Positions 18,668 to 31,263 of a stretch of 64,000 nucleotides of DNA are shown in pieces. The position numbers were made by a program, and so were the translations under genes. This DNA comes from Vibrio tasmaniensis 1F-187 (GTDB taxonomy: Bacteria; Pseudomonadota; Gammaproteobacteria; Enterobacterales; Vibrionaceae). Below the pieces are notes generated by a model that was given only the letters and a program-made list of their open reading frames with translations, made no database searches and was not told the origin of the DNA. Each line of letters begins with the position of its first letter. The stretch's first letter is position 1. The stretch lies in contig NZ_AJZM02000191.1 in NCBI RefSeq assembly GCF_000272405.2, forward strand, positions 1-64,000, given 5' to 3'.

Positions 18668-20050
18668 TTAAGCGTTTTTAACCGGGTTATAGATGCGAGT
18701 CAGCATAAATGCTGTGGCAAATGCACTAGCAATAACGGTTAGGTAACCAATGACCGCAGAAAGTGATTGCGAATAAAGAAGAATACCTGGAATAAAGGTA
18801 ATGCCCATACCGGTTGCACTGATGTTGAGTAAGTAAGTAACAAGCCCACCTACAGCACCGCCTACCATGCCAAAGACAAAGACTTTTCCATATTGTAAGT
18901 TCACACCAAACAGAAGTGGCTCTGTAATACCAAATAGTGTGGATATCGAAGCACTGTAGGCATTACCTTTTTTCAGTTTATCTTTGAGTAGAGTCGCGAC
19001 GGCTATCGCAGCGCCAAATTGACCTGCCATTGAAGCAGTACCAAGAGGTTGCAGTGGGTTAACACCAGTTTCATTTAATAAGCCAATCTCAATGACACCA
19101 AGAGCATGGTGTAGACCGGTGATCACGATCATTTGCTGAACGGCACCATAAAGGATGTAACCAATACCAAGAGGTAGGTCGAGCGCCATACGTACTAGAG
19201 AAGTACAGCCGTGTTCAATGCTTTGTAGAATCGGACCAAAGCCAAACAAGATGACAAATACGGCAATCGTAATGGTTAAAAATGGAGTGAAGACTAGGTC
19301 CATACTTGCTGGAATGAAGCGGCGTAGATTACGCTCCAAGTAAGAGACAAACCAACCTGCGAATATTGCTGGAAGTACAGTGCCTTGGGAGCCCACTAAT
19401 GGGAAGTTGATTCCCAATAAGTTGACTATCATCGGCTCGGCACCGCCAGAGGCTACCACCCAAGCATTAGGTAATTGTGGGGCGACCATCATCAAACCAA
19501 CAACGATGGCAATAATAGCATTGCCACCGAATTTCTTTGCCGCAGAATAAGCGATTAAAACGGGTAAGAAGGCAAAGGCAGTGTCGGTTAGCATGCTAAA
19601 TAGGGCAAGCGTTTCGGGTGAGAAACTCATGCCAGAATGCAGCATCATGCCACGTAAACCCATCAGTAAGCCGGTGGTCACTAGTGCTGGGATCAGTGGG
19701 ATCAAAATATCGGCGAGAGTGCGAACCACTTTTTGACTTATGGTCATATCTGCGAAGGCATCTTGTTTAAAATCTGAGTTATCAAGCTCTCCGCCTAATG
19801 CGTGCTTTAATGAGTCATAAACGTGAGAGACTGTACCAGTGCCAATAATAAATTGGTGTTGACCTGATTGATAAAAGTAGCCGCTGATCTGTTTAATTTC
19901 TTTTGCTTTTTCAGAATCAACTTTTTCGTTGTCTTTTAGGATGAGGCGCAAGCGTGTGGCGCAGTGTTCTGCGTTGCGGATGTTCTCTATGCCCCCGATA
20001 CTCTCGAGTATCTCGTTTACGGTAGCGTCATAATTCATTTTGTTCACCAT
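18668..20050 (-). CDS. scrA: Sucrose-specific PTS transporter EIIBC
   Basis: 460 residues. It imports sucrose as sucrose-6-phosphate using phosphate from the PTS. The N-terminal EIIB domain has the phosphorylated cysteine in AEHCATRLRLIL (Cys30 counting from the first Met). The EIIC domain spans about 105-455 with multiple membrane segments and HHALGVIEIGLLNETG near 318. There is no EIIA domain, so a glucose-type EIIA must act in trans, as known for sucrose permeases. An internal Met5 could be the true start. It is 4 bases from the end of scrB, so they share a transcript. Confidence 0.93.
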   Translation of the reverse strand: MVNKMNYDATVNEILESIGGIENIRNAEHCATRLRLILKDNEKVDSEKAKEIKQISGYFYQSGQHQFIIGTGTVSHVYDSLKHALGGELDNSDFKQDAFADMTISQKVVRTLADILIPLIPALVTTGLLMGLRGMMLHSGMSFSPETLALFSMLTDTAFAFLPVLIAYSAAKKFGGNAIIAIVVGLMMVAPQLPNAWVVASGGAEPMIVNLLGINFPLVGSQGTVLPAIFAGWFVSYLERNLRRFIPASMDLVFTPFLTITIAVFVILFGFGPILQSIEHGCTSLVRMALDLPLGIGYILYGAVQQMIVITGLHHALGVIEIGLLNETGVNPLQPLGTASMAGQFGAAIAVATLLKDKLKKGNAYSASISTLFGITEPLLFGVNLQYGKVFVFGMVGGAVGGLVTYLLNISATGMGITFIPGILLYSQSLSAVIGYLTVIASAFATAFMLTRIYNPVKNA

Positions 20051-20054
20051 TTTA

Positions 20055-21497
20055 TTATATTGTAAGGTAGTTAAGTTTGATATCCATACCGGTATCTTCT
20101 TTTTGTAATATATTTAATCTGTGTTCTTCATTTTCAGGGAAAAACAAACAAGTAAATACATCTCGTCCATTGTTGAGGTATATCTCAATGATGCTTTGGT
20201 CACATATAAATTTGACATCCGTTATGTCATAATTTGTTCTGTGATGTCTGACGCTTCCAAATTTCCAATCTTCTGGATGGTGGTTATATTGGCTTCGATC
20301 TAAGTGAATATCTCTGTCTTTAATAGAGAATAACAATTTCTTATTTTTAGTTTCGATGGATATTTTTATATTTCCATTGAACTCATTTACATCGAGTGAA
20401 AATGAAAGTTGCTCTAACTTAATGGGTATATTGGTTTTATTTATTTCTAATGGACGCTTATTAAAAGAGTCAGATTGCAAAATCTTCGGTTGTTGGTATA
20501 AGCGACGATTAAGAATTGATAGTGTTCTCGGCAATGTTAAACAGTTAACCCAGCCAAATTGGCGACTTGGTAGTTCTTCATCGGTCCCTGCCCATGCAAT
20601 AAGAGTTTGCTCATCTGGGGTGTTCGCCATAGTTTGTGGGGCATAAAAATCAAACCCACGGTCCAATTCATCCCAGTGTTCAACTTCAAAGGTCAGTTTT
20701 TCGAAGTTGATGCTGCCTAAACAATAGATAACGTTGAATCGGTTATGGAATCGACTTCCGTTTGCCTTGCTACCTTGCGGTGAAAAAATTAAAACGTCAT
20801 GGCCGTCAACGTTTAATAGATCAGGACATTCGAACATGTAACCGGTTAAGAATTCCCCTGAGAACTGAAGATCTAATTCTCCTTTGAATTCCCAACTGAG
20901 CAAGTCATCCGATTGATATATGATGATTGCCCCTGATAGATCGGCTTCTCGCTGTGCACCGAGCAACATGTAATAGTGTTCATTGTGTTTAAGGATTTTG
21001 GGATCTCGTACATGCCCGGTATACCCCTTGGGAACCGACTTAATCACTGGATTCGGACTATACTTGGTGACGGCATTAGTGTTATCGAGTAATGCTAAAC
21101 ATTGGTTTGCATCTCGAGATGATCCTTTTTTAATGTTTCCTGTATAAAATAAATAAGCGTTATTATTTTCTACAAAAGCACTGCCGGAATATGCTCCGTG
21201 AGATTCATAGCTTTCTTTTGGTGTTATTTTAGAACCATGCCTCTCCCAATTTAATAGGTCATTAGAAGTTAAATGCATCCAATGCTTCATTCCATGGTAG
21301 GTATCGAATGGAAACCATTGGTAAAATAAATGGTATTGATTATTGAAAAAACAAAAACCATTTGGATCATTTAATAAACCATGGGGAGGCGTAATATGAA
21401 ATAAAGGTCTCATTTCTGATGATCTTTCTATTTCAGTAAACTTAGTTATTTCACTAGCCGTTGCTAAATTGATTGTTTTGTATTTTTGTTCTTGCAC
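20055..21497 (-). CDS. scrB: Sucrose-6-phosphate hydrolase
   Basis: 480 residues, glycoside hydrolase family 32. It splits sucrose-6-phosphate into glucose-6-phosphate and fructose. The nucleophile motif is LLNDPNG (about 41-47), the transition-state motif RDPK is in GHVRDPKIL, and the acid/base motif ECPDL is in MFECPDLLNVDG. The C-terminal beta-sandwich follows. The start codon is GTG. The gene looks more AT-rich than its neighbours outside the cluster. It is first in scrB-scrA-scrK and divergent from scrR. Confidence 0.95.
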   Translation of the reverse strand: MQEQKYKTINLATASEITKFTEIERSSEMRPLFHITPPHGLLNDPNGFCFFNNQYHLFYQWFPFDTYHGMKHWMHLTSNDLLNWERHGSKITPKESYESHGAYSGSAFVENNNAYLFYTGNIKKGSSRDANQCLALLDNTNAVTKYSPNPVIKSVPKGYTGHVRDPKILKHNEHYYMLLGAQREADLSGAIIIYQSDDLLSWEFKGELDLQFSGEFLTGYMFECPDLLNVDGHDVLIFSPQGSKANGSRFHNRFNVIYCLGSINFEKLTFEVEHWDELDRGFDFYAPQTMANTPDEQTLIAWAGTDEELPSRQFGWVNCLTLPRTLSILNRRLYQQPKILQSDSFNKRPLEINKTNIPIKLEQLSFSLDVNEFNGNIKISIETKNKKLLFSIKDRDIHLDRSQYNHHPEDWKFGSVRHHRTNYDITDVKFICDQSIIEIYLNNGRDVFTCLFFPENEEHRLNILQKEDTGMDIKLNYLTI

Positions 21498-21620
21498 GAT
21501 GGCTTACCTAATCATGTTGCTTGGTTTAAATCATAGGTAGGGTGACGATTTGATAAAATAGTGAGGACGAATTCTCCAGTCGTTCTGAGTGAATATTGGC
21601 TAAATCTGTAGTTGTTTGTG

Positions 21621-21644
21621 ATGTAACACCAAGTCTTGTTACAT
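21621..21644. promoter_or_regulatory. Inverted repeat in the scrB/scrR control region, candidate operator
   Basis: ATGTAACA (21621-21628) and TGTTACAT (21637-21644) form a perfect 8-bp inverted repeat with an 8-base centre, 46 bases upstream of the scrR start. A LacI-type regulator made next door is the natural binder. Typical LacI-family operators are more compact, so binding by another dimeric regulator is possible. Confidence 0.5.
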
Positions 21645-21689
21645 GTTTTTGGTTAGTGTATTGGGTTGGTAGATTGTTAAAGAGAATGA

Positions 21690-22709
21690 GTGAACATGAC
21701 TATTAGGGATGTTGCTAAACGTGCGGGTGTATCAATCGCGACAGTATCAAGGGTGCTAAATGGTAGTGAGCGTGTCTCAGAGCAAGCAAAGCTGTCTGTG
21801 ATTAGTGCGATGGAAGCTCTGAACTATCAGAAACCGCCTGCGAAGCGTAAAAAGCCAACTAAGCTGTTTGCTGTCATTGTGCGAAATATGTCGAATCCTT
21901 TCTTTACTCAGCTAGTGGATGTTCTTGAGGAAGAGGCCTACAAGCATGGCCGAAGCATACTGTTGTTTAATAGCCGGAATAACTTACAGTTAGAGAAGAC
22001 GTTTCTTTCGGAGTGCATCAACCATAAGGTTGATGGTGTTTTTCTAATCCCTCGCTCGTTGAAAAAAGAACATCTAGAGCCATTAGGTGAGCTACCGTTT
22101 CCTGTCGTATTGTTGACAGCGACAGACCCTACTGTTGCGAGTATAGGAACTCATCACCAGCACGGGGGTGAGCAAGTTGCCTGTTATTTTGCTAAGCGAG
22201 GGTATCGTCGTATTGGCTTTATTGGAGCCAGTGATATTCAATCGGATCGTTTTATTGGTTTTCAAACAGAACTAAAGTCTCGCGATATCCTGTTGGATAA
22301 AAAACATGTGTTAGCTCCCTATACTACGGAGTCGTTGACAGAATATATCCAACACTTGATCGTCGATAATTCTTCGCCACTGGAAGCTGTATTTTGTTCC
22401 GATGATATATCGGCTAGTCATCTATTTAATGGGTTAAAATCAGTAGACAGTCAACTGCTTGAAAGGGTTGATATTGTAGGGTTTGATGACACATTTATTG
22501 CCCAGTCATTGGGCTTTTCAAGTGTTAAGCAACCTATACATCAAATTGCGCTGTTAGGTTTTGATATGATGATGGAGTTGATTCAAATCGGAGAGTCTTT
22601 TCCAAAAGCTATGTTGCTAGAACCGACAGTCGTTATCCGACATACACCTAAAGTTCCGTCTATTTCACGTAGCCCTGAAATTCTTCGTAATAACGTACAG
22701 CAACGCTAA
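21690..22709 (+). CDS. scrR: LacI-family regulator of the sucrose genes
   Basis: 339 residues from a GTG; ATG 21696 two codons later is an equally good start. The N-terminal LacI helix-turn-helix is TIRDVAKRAGVSIATVSRVL, followed by the hinge helix and a periplasmic-binding-like ligand domain (FAVIVRNMSNPFFTQLV at 49-65; DIVGFDDTFIAQSL near 263). Divergence from scrB supports a role as sucrose repressor, with fructose or a phosphorylated sugar as probable inducer. The gene symbol rests on context. Confidence 0.85.
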   Translation: MNMTIRDVAKRAGVSIATVSRVLNGSERVSEQAKLSVISAMEALNYQKPPAKRKKPTKLFAVIVRNMSNPFFTQLVDVLEEEAYKHGRSILLFNSRNNLQLEKTFLSECINHKVDGVFLIPRSLKKEHLEPLGELPFPVVLLTATDPTVASIGTHHQHGGEQVACYFAKRGYRRIGFIGASDIQSDRFIGFQTELKSRDILLDKKHVLAPYTTESLTEYIQHLIVDNSSPLEAVFCSDDISASHLFNGLKSVDSQLLERVDIVGFDDTFIAQSLGFSSVKQPIHQIALLGFDMMMELIQIGESFPKAMLLEPTVVIRHTPKVPSISRSPEILRNNVQQR

Positions 22710-22733
22710 GGATTCGCTCTCTTTCCTTAGCGT
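22703..22733. terminator. Hairpin between convergent scrR and the CBS-protein gene
   Basis: A 9-bp perfect stem ACGCTAAGG / CCTTAGCGT has a 13-base loop. The scrR stop codon lies inside the left arm. Neither side has a strong T-run, so it is only a possible terminator or 3'-end stabiliser. Confidence 0.45.
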
Positions 22734-22752
22734 GTCTATTGGTGAATAGTGG

Positions 22753-23193
22753 TTAATTTACCTCTTCCGGTTCCGCTTCTTCTTGTAGCTCTAGCAGGTT
22801 AATGGCTATCGTAACGAAATCGCTGTCTGTAATGATGCCCACGAGTTCGTGGTTCTCTACGACAGGTAAACAGCCCACTTTGTGTTTCTGCATATAAACA
22901 GCAGACTCTTTTAGTCCTGCGCGCGGCTCTACAGACATAACACTCTTGTGCATGATGTCATTGAGTGGTGTTGCAAGAGTATAGGATTGAGCTTGTGGGA
23001 TGTTTTGTAGGCTGGATTCTTGAGCGGCAAGAACGTCTCGCTGTGTGACGACGCCAAGTAGTTGTCTGTCGGCATCAACAACCGGAATATGGCGGATATC
23101 AAGCGCTTCCATCATGTGCTTTGCATCGGCCAGTGAGTGTGAGCGCAATAGGGTATGAGGGTTGCGAGTCATCATATCTTCAACCTTGATCAT
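22753..23193 (-). CDS. CBS-domain pair protein
   Basis: 146 residues made almost entirely of two CBS domains. The first is VEDMMTRNPHTLLRSHSL through DIRHIPVVDADRQLLGVVTQ, and the second is LNDIMHKSVMSVEPRAGL through VGCLPVVENHELVGIITDSDF. Such small proteins usually bind adenine nucleotides and regulate a partner. An acidic tail EEAEPEEVN follows. AAGGAGG lies just before the start. The partner is unknown; linkage to queA upstream of it is not known to be functional. Confidence 0.9.
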   Translation of the reverse strand: MIKVEDMMTRNPHTLLRSHSLADAKHMMEALDIRHIPVVDADRQLLGVVTQRDVLAAQESSLQNIPQAQSYTLATPLNDIMHKSVMSVEPRAGLKESAVYMQKHKVGCLPVVENHELVGIITDSDFVTIAINLLELQEEAEPEEVN

Positions 23194-25911
<2,718 letters not shown>

Positions 25912-26021
25912 TATTTCTTTTTTGCGAGCCCTATCTCTCTTCCGAGTGATGGGGCTTGAAAATAAAGGGATACGACCCAATTAGACAAACAATTACGAAA
26001 ATATAATAGAGGATGTTTTAA

Positions 26022-26351
26022 ATGTTTATTTCTCAAGCTCACGCAGCAGCAGAAGGTGCACCAGCAGGCGGCGGTTTCGAAATGCTTATCATGCTAGGTA
26101 TGTTCGCTGTGATCTTCTACTTCATGATCTACCGTCCACAAGCTAAGCGTGTTAAAGAGCACAAGAGCCTTATGTCTTCTATGGGCAAAGGCGATGAAGT
26201 TCTTACAAGCGGCGGCCTAATCGGCAAGATCACTAAGATTGCTGAAGACAGCGACTACGTTGCTATCGAACTGAACGCAAACAACGAAGTCGTTATCAAG
26301 AAAGACTTCGTTACAGCAGTGCTACCAAAAGGTACTCTGAAATCACTATAA
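26022..26351 (+). CDS. yajC: Preprotein translocase subunit YajC
   Basis: 109 residues. A single membrane segment (MLIMLGMFAVIFYFMIYRP, about 21-39) and the following block QAKRVKEHKSLMSSMGKGDEV are diagnostic. It associates with SecDF at the Sec translocon. AGAGGATGT precedes the ATG. A 9-bp hairpin (25927-25935 with 25948-25956) without a U-run lies upstream, which may mark mRNA processing between tgt and yajC. Confidence 0.96.
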   Translation: MFISQAHAAAEGAPAGGGFEMLIMLGMFAVIFYFMIYRPQAKRVKEHKSLMSSMGKGDEVLTSGGLIGKITKIAEDSDYVAIELNANNEVVIKKDFVTAVLPKGTLKSL

Positions 26352-26371
26352 ACAGCTAGAGGATCCTCGCT

Positions 26372-28228
26372 GTGCTAAACCGTTATCCGTTATGGAAGTA
26401 TTTGATGGTGATGTTTGCCATCGCTATCGCTGCGTTGTACGCACTTCCAAATATATACGGTGAAGATCCGGCAGTTCAAGTTACAGGGGCGCGTGGCGCC
26501 TCTGTAGATCTGTCTACGCTGGATGCTGTCACCAATGCTCTTGAAGCAGAAAACCTTTCTACTAAATCCGTTGCTCTCGAAAACGGTTCCATTCTTGTTC
26601 GATTTAACGATACAGATACGCAAATCAGTGCCCGTGATATCATCACAGAAGCACTAGGTGATGACGTTATCGTAGCTTTAAACCTAGCGGCTTCAACTCC
26701 TGATTGGCTTGAATCTATTGGTGCTGCACCAATGAAACTGGGTCTTGATCTACGTGGTGGTGTTCACTTCTTAATGGAAGTGGATATGGACGCTGCGATG
26801 CAAAAACTGGTTGGCCAACAAGAAGAAGCGTTCCGCAGTGAGCTTCGTGAAGAGAAAATCCGCTACCGTGCTATTCGCCCATCGGGTAAAGATGCGGTTG
26901 AAGTGATTCTGCGTAACGAAGAGCAGCTTGCTGAAGCGAAATCGCTACTGCAATCTAAGCACCAAGATATGACGTTCGTAGATTCAGAATCTAACGGTCG
27001 TTTCTCTTTGATTGCTAACTTCACTGAAACTCGTCTTCAAGAAATCCGCAATTATGCGGTAGAGCAAAACATTACTATTCTACGTAACCGTGTTAACGAA
27101 CTCGGTGTTGCTGAGCCTTTGGTTCAACGTCAAGGTGCTAGCCGTATCGTAGTGGAATTGCCAGGTGTTCAAGACACGGCTCGTGCTAAAGAAATTTTAG
27201 GCGCAACCGCGACTCTTGAATTCCGTGAAGTGGACAGCAGTGCCGATTTGGCCGCTGCAGCTTCTGGCCGTGCTCCTGCTGGTAGTGAAATTAAGCAAGA
27301 CCGCGATGGTCGTCCTGTAGTACTTAAGAAACGCGTTATCTTAGGCGGTTCTAGCATTACAGATGCAAGCTCAAGTGTTGATGAATATGGTCGCCCACAA
27401 GTTAACATCTCGCTAGACAGCGAAGGTGGTAGCAAGATGTCTACATTCTCTCGTCAAAATATCGGTAAGCTAATGGCAACCGTATTTGCAGAGTATAAAG
27501 ACAGCGGTCGTAAAACACCTGAAGGCCGAGTGATCCTAAGTAAGCACGAAGAAGTGATTAACCAAGCGACGATTCAATCTGCGCTTGGCCGTAACTTCCG
27601 TATTACAGGTATCGACTCAACGGCTGAAGCTCATAACTTGGCACTTCTACTACGTGCAGGTGCATTGATTGCGCCTATCTCGATTGTAGAAGAGCGTACG
27701 ATTGGTCCATCTATGGGTCAACAAAACATCGATATGGGTATCATGGCGATGGTTTGGGGTATGGCTGCAGTAATGCTATTTACACTGCTTTACTACCGTA
27801 CTTTCGGTTTGATTGCGAACGTCGCTCTGATGGCTAACTTAGTGTTGATTATTGGTGTGATGTCGATGATTCCTGGCGCGACAATGACGCTACCAGGCAT
27901 TGCCGGTATCGTATTGACGGTCGGTATGGCAGTCGATGCCAACGTTCTTATCTTTGAGCGTATACGTGAAGAACTTCGAGATGGACGCAGTCCACAACAA
28001 GCGATTCACCAAGGTTATGCAAACGCATTTAGTACAATCGCCGATGCCAACATCACCACACTACTAACAGCAATCATTCTATTTGCTGTCGGGACAGGTG
28101 CGATTAAAGGCTTCGCGGTAACGTTATCAATAGGTATCTTGACTTCAATGTTTACAGCTATTATCGGAACACGTTGTATCGTGAACCTGATGTATGGCGG
28201 CAAACGCGTTAAGAAACTGTCGATCTAA
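26372..28228 (+). CDS. secD: Protein translocase subunit SecD
   Basis: 618 residues, GTG start with AGAGGA 9 bases upstream. SecD with SecF uses the proton or sodium gradient to pull proteins through on the periplasmic side. There is one N-terminal membrane segment ([17 protein letters not shown]), a large periplasmic part with [16 protein letters not shown] (about 126-141), then five membrane segments beginning near 455, with [18 protein letters not shown] as the conserved RND motif. It is in the yajC-secD-secF operon. Confidence 0.97.
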   Translation: MLNRYPLWKYLMVMFAIAIAALYALPNIYGEDPAVQVTGARGASVDLSTLDAVTNALEAENLSTKSVALENGSILVRFNDTDTQISARDIITEALGDDVIVALNLAASTPDWLESIGAAPMKLGLDLRGGVHFLMEVDMDAAMQKLVGQQEEAFRSELREEKIRYRAIRPSGKDAVEVILRNEEQLAEAKSLLQSKHQDMTFVDSESNGRFSLIANFTETRLQEIRNYAVEQNITILRNRVNELGVAEPLVQRQGASRIVVELPGVQDTARAKEILGATATLEFREVDSSADLAAAASGRAPAGSEIKQDRDGRPVVLKKRVILGGSSITDASSSVDEYGRPQVNISLDSEGGSKMSTFSRQNIGKLMATVFAEYKDSGRKTPEGRVILSKHEEVINQATIQSALGRNFRITGIDSTAEAHNLALLLRAGALIAPISIVEERTIGPSMGQQNIDMGIMAMVWGMAAVMLFTLLYYRTFGLIANVALMANLVLIIGVMSMIPGATMTLPGIAGIVLTVGMAVDANVLIFERIREELRDGRSPQQAIHQGYANAFSTIADANITTLLTAIILFAVGTGAIKGFAVTLSIGILTSMFTAIIGTRCIVNLMYGGKRVKKLSI

Positions 28229-28242
28229 GGCTAGGAATTAAT

Positions 28243-29190
28243 ATGTTTCAGATTCTAAAAGCAGACAAAATGATCGACTTCATGCGTTGGTCAAAGGTTG
28301 CCTTTTTATTCTCAATCTTGATGATTGGTACTGCTATCTTCACCCTAACAACGAAATCGTTGAATTGGGGTCTAGATTTTACCGGCGGTACTCTGATTGA
28401 AGTGGGCTTTGAGGAGCCAGCAAACCTACCTGACATTCGAAGCGCACTAGAAGCTGAAGGCTTTGGTGATGCTACGGTTCAGAACTTTGGTTCTGCGCGT
28501 GAGGTAATGGTTCGTCTACGTCCACGTGATGGTGTTGCGGGCGAAACGCTTGGTAACCAAATCCTGTCTGCAATTAAAGATGGTACTGGTGAGCAAGTTG
28601 AGATGCGTCGTATCGAGTTCGTTGGTCCAAACGTGGGTGATGAACTAACAGAAGCTGGTGGTCTTGCGATCTTAGTTTCTCTGATCTGTATCTTGATCTA
28701 CGTATCCGTACGATTTGAATGGCGATTAGCTGCAGGTGCTGTATTAGCCCTAGCGCACGACGTTATCATCACACTAGGTGTGTTCTCTCTAATGCAAATT
28801 GAGGTCGACCTTACCATCGTAGCAGCCTTGCTAACGGTAGTCGGTTACTCCCTCAACGATACCATAGTGGTATTTGACCGTATTCGTGAGAACTTCCGTA
28901 AGATGCGTAAAGGCGAGGCACCTGAAGTGCTGAACAGCTCAATCACACAAACATTGAGCCGTACATTGATCACTTCTGGTACAACGTTATTCGTAGTTAT
29001 CGCACTGTTCGTTCAGGGCGGCGCTATGATTCACGGCTTTGCGACTGCACTTCTACTGGGTATTACCGTTGGTACTTACTCTTCTATCTACGTTGCATCT
29101 GCACTAGCTATGAAGTTGGGTATTACGCGTGAACACCTAATGCCACCACAAGTGGACAAAGAAGGTGAAGAGTTTGACGAAATGCCTTAG
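28243..29190 (+). CDS. secF: Protein translocase subunit SecF
   Basis: 315 residues. It forms the SecDF complex with the preceding gene product. Conserved elements are LNWGLDFTGGTLIEVGF (about 43-59), FVGPNVGDELTEAGGLAILVS, and GYSLNDTIVVFDRIREN in the fourth membrane segment region. Six membrane segments are expected. It ends the operon and is followed by a strong terminator. Confidence 0.97.
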   Translation: MFQILKADKMIDFMRWSKVAFLFSILMIGTAIFTLTTKSLNWGLDFTGGTLIEVGFEEPANLPDIRSALEAEGFGDATVQNFGSAREVMVRLRPRDGVAGETLGNQILSAIKDGTGEQVEMRRIEFVGPNVGDELTEAGGLAILVSLICILIYVSVRFEWRLAAGAVLALAHDVIITLGVFSLMQIEVDLTIVAALLTVVGYSLNDTIVVFDRIRENFRKMRKGEAPEVLNSSITQTLSRTLITSGTTLFVVIALFVQGGAMIHGFATALLLGITVGTYSSIYVASALAMKLGITREHLMPPQVDKEGEEFDEMP

Positions 29191-29220
29191 GCCGCGGCTT
29201 AACAACTTTCGCTAAACCAA

Positions 29221-29252
29221 AAAAAACCGCTGGGCAACTAGCGGTTTTTTTA
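29221..29252 (+). terminator. Rho-independent terminator of secF
   Basis: A6 CCGCT (29221-29231) pairs with AGCGG T7 (29240 onwards) around an 8-base loop, 30 bases after the secF stop. Confidence 0.9.
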
Positions 29253-29304
29253 TGTCTGTATATTGTGGGTTAGCTTTTGTATCCGACTGAACATTGCCGT
29301 ATTT

Positions 29305-29340
29305 ACCAATACCAGTACCAATACCAACACCAATACCAAG
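29305..29340. repeat. Six tandem copies of a hexamer, ACCAAT-like
   Basis: The units are ACCAAT, ACCAGT, ACCAAT, ACCAAC, ACCAAT, ACCAAG: the first four bases are constant and the last two vary. It lies outside any gene between two terminators, so it is probably a non-coding microsatellite-like tract. Confidence 0.85.
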
Positions 29341-29453
29341 TGCCAAAGTAGCTAAGTCACTATCTAGTGGCGATCTAAATACAGCTTACAGAGCAGTGAT
29401 TTATGCTCACTGTAACTAACCGACATTTTGGTCGCATCTCGTATCGCGGATAC

Positions 29454-29479
29454 AAAAAAGCCCCGCATAGCGAGGCTTT
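29454..29479 (-). terminator. Rho-independent terminator of suhB
   Basis: In the minus-strand transcript AAGCCTCGC pairs with GCGGGGCTT (one U-G pair) around a 3-base loop and is followed by T6. It lies 47 bases beyond the suhB stop. Confidence 0.85.
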
Positions 29480-29525
29480 GAAAATCTTCTGCTCTTAACT
29501 AAAGAGCATTAACGCAAGGTCTGAA

Positions 29526-30329
29526 TTACTTCAGCATACCTTCGTTAGAGTTCTCACGAACGTGCTTAAGAATAGACTTAACACCACGCGCGCTTGAAGC
29601 TACAACATTACCAGACGTCATGTAATCAGTGCCGCCAGCAAAGTCAGTCATGATAGCACCAGCTTCACGAGCGATTAGATCGCCAGCTGCTAGATCCCAT
29701 GGCTTAAGGCCTAGTTCTAGGTAACCGTCAACACGGCCAGCTGCTAGGTAACATAGGTCAAGAGCTGGAGAACCAGTACGACGGAAATCAGCACAATCAA
29801 CGAATAGACCAGAGATGATCTTCATGAAAGATTCAGAGTGTTGTTTTTGCTTGAATGGGAAACCAGTCGCTAGAACAGTACCTTGAAGGTCTTTTAGTTG
29901 AGTAACACGCATACGAGCGTTGTTAAGTTGAGCGCCAGCGCCACGTTGAGCTGTGAATAGCTCGTTTAGCATTGGGTCATAAACACAAGCAACTTCTGTA
30001 CGACCGTTCATGCGAACAGCGATAGATACAGAGAAGTGAGGGAAACCTTTTACAAAGTTGTTGGTGCCATCTAGTGGGTCAACGATCCATTGTACGTCAG
30101 AATCTTTACCTTCAGTTAGGCCTGACTCTTCAGAAATAATGCTGTGCTCTGGGTAAGATGATTTGATTGTCTCAATGATCATGTACTCAGCTTCTTGAGC
30201 AATGTTAGTAACGTAATCGTTGTTACCTTTTAGAGACGATTCGATCTTATCAGTTGTTTCTAGAGATTTAGCAATATGGTTGCCAGCTTTACGCGCAGCG
30301 CGTATCGCAATGTTTAGCATTGGATGCAT
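29526..30329 (-). CDS. suhB: Inositol-1-monophosphatase SuhB
   Basis: 267 residues, same length as E. coli SuhB, with the near-identical start MHPMLNIAIRAARKAGNHIA. Metal-binding motifs are ISEESG (about 66-71), IVDPLDGTNNFVKGF (about 82-96) and KPWDLAAGDLIAREAGA (about 210-226). Besides phosphatase activity the E. coli protein takes part in the rRNA antitermination complex. It is divergent from trmJ, with its own terminator. Confidence 0.96.
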   Translation of the reverse strand: MHPMLNIAIRAARKAGNHIAKSLETTDKIESSLKGNNDYVTNIAQEAEYMIIETIKSSYPEHSIISEESGLTEGKDSDVQWIVDPLDGTNNFVKGFPHFSVSIAVRMNGRTEVACVYDPMLNELFTAQRGAGAQLNNARMRVTQLKDLQGTVLATGFPFKQKQHSESFMKIISGLFVDCADFRRTGSPALDLCYLAAGRVDGYLELGLKPWDLAAGDLIAREAGAIMTDFAGGTDYMTSGNVVASSARGVKSILKHVRENSNEGMLK

Positions 30330-30510
30330 ATGGTTTTTCCCACAAGATGTTAAAGAACAATTTAAAGCGGCGGCGAGTATACCAAAGTTTCCCCAAAAGG
30401 GAAGTGGTTATTTTTTGAACTCTTGATTTCACATTCCGAGAAGGGTCTGACCATTTTACTTAGCTATGTGTTAATATCTCGCGATTATTTTTAAAGTGGT
30501 GTCATATAGC

Positions 30511-31239
30511 ATGTTAGACAATGTAAAAGTCGTTCTGGTTGGTACGTCTCATTCGGGAAATATCGGATCAGCAGCTCGCGCAATGAAAGTGATGGGTTTG
30601 AGTCAGTTAGTTCTTGTAGACCCTCAATGTGAAGTTGACGAGCAGACCTTAGCACTGGCTGCGGGTGCAGGTGACATCGCGGAAAACGCGACCATCGTTT
30701 CTACACTGGATGAAGCAGTAAAAGACTGTGGTTTGGTGGTTGGTTCTAGTGCACGCTCTCGTACGCTTGAATGGCCAATGCTTGAGCCGCGTGAATGTGG
30801 ACAAAAATTTGCAGTTGAAGGTCAAAAGCACCCTGTAGCGTTAGTGTTCGGCCGTGAGCGTACTGGCTTAACCAATGATGAACTTCAGAAGTGTCATTTC
30901 CATGTATGTATTCCTGCAAACCCAGAATACAGCTCACTAAACCTAGCAATGGCAGTACAGACTCTTAGCTATGAAGTGCGTGTAGCACACCTTGATATGG
31001 TGGCGAGTCAGTACCAGCCGCAGCAACAAGATGAGTACCCTCGTCACGAAGAACTAGAAATGTTCTATGAGCACCTTGAAAAAGTGATCATTGATACCCA
31101 ATTTATCTCTAAGGATAAGCCGGGTCAGGTGATGAATAAGCTACGTCGTTTGTTCAGTCGAGCTCGTCCAGAGCTGCAAGAGATCAACACTCTACGCGGC
31201 ATTTTGACTTCAATTGAGAAGAGCAAAAACGACAAATAA
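30511..31239 (+). CDS. trmJ: tRNA (cytidine/uridine-2'-O-)-methyltransferase TrmJ
   Basis: 242 residues from the ATG at 30511; in-frame GTGs at 30496 and 30499 would add residues absent from homologues such as E. coli TrmJ. It methylates the ribose of position 32 in certain tRNAs. It is a SPOUT enzyme with the deep knot in its N-terminal domain: [20 protein letters not shown] at the start, [20 protein letters not shown] near 77, and [14 protein letters not shown] with [17 protein letters not shown] near 115-150. It lies just upstream of iscR, as in E. coli. Confidence 0.95.
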   Translation: MLDNVKVVLVGTSHSGNIGSAARAMKVMGLSQLVLVDPQCEVDEQTLALAAGAGDIAENATIVSTLDEAVKDCGLVVGSSARSRTLEWPMLEPRECGQKFAVEGQKHPVALVFGRERTGLTNDELQKCHFHVCIPANPEYSSLNLAMAVQTLSYEVRVAHLDMVASQYQPQQQDEYPRHEELEMFYEHLEKVIIDTQFISKDKPGQVMNKLRRLFSRARPELQEINTLRGILTSIEKSKNDK

Positions 31240-31263
31240 AGCCCATACAAACCCTAAGGGTGA

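Larger units (their letters stand above)
29191..29525. other. 335-base gap between secF and suhB
   Basis: It contains two terminators (for secF and for suhB) and a hexamer tandem repeat, each listed separately. No gene is seen. Confidence 0.7.

Noticed and set aside
29305..29340. Possible CRISPR array
   Set aside because: The units are only six bases long with no spacers; it is a simple tandem repeat.
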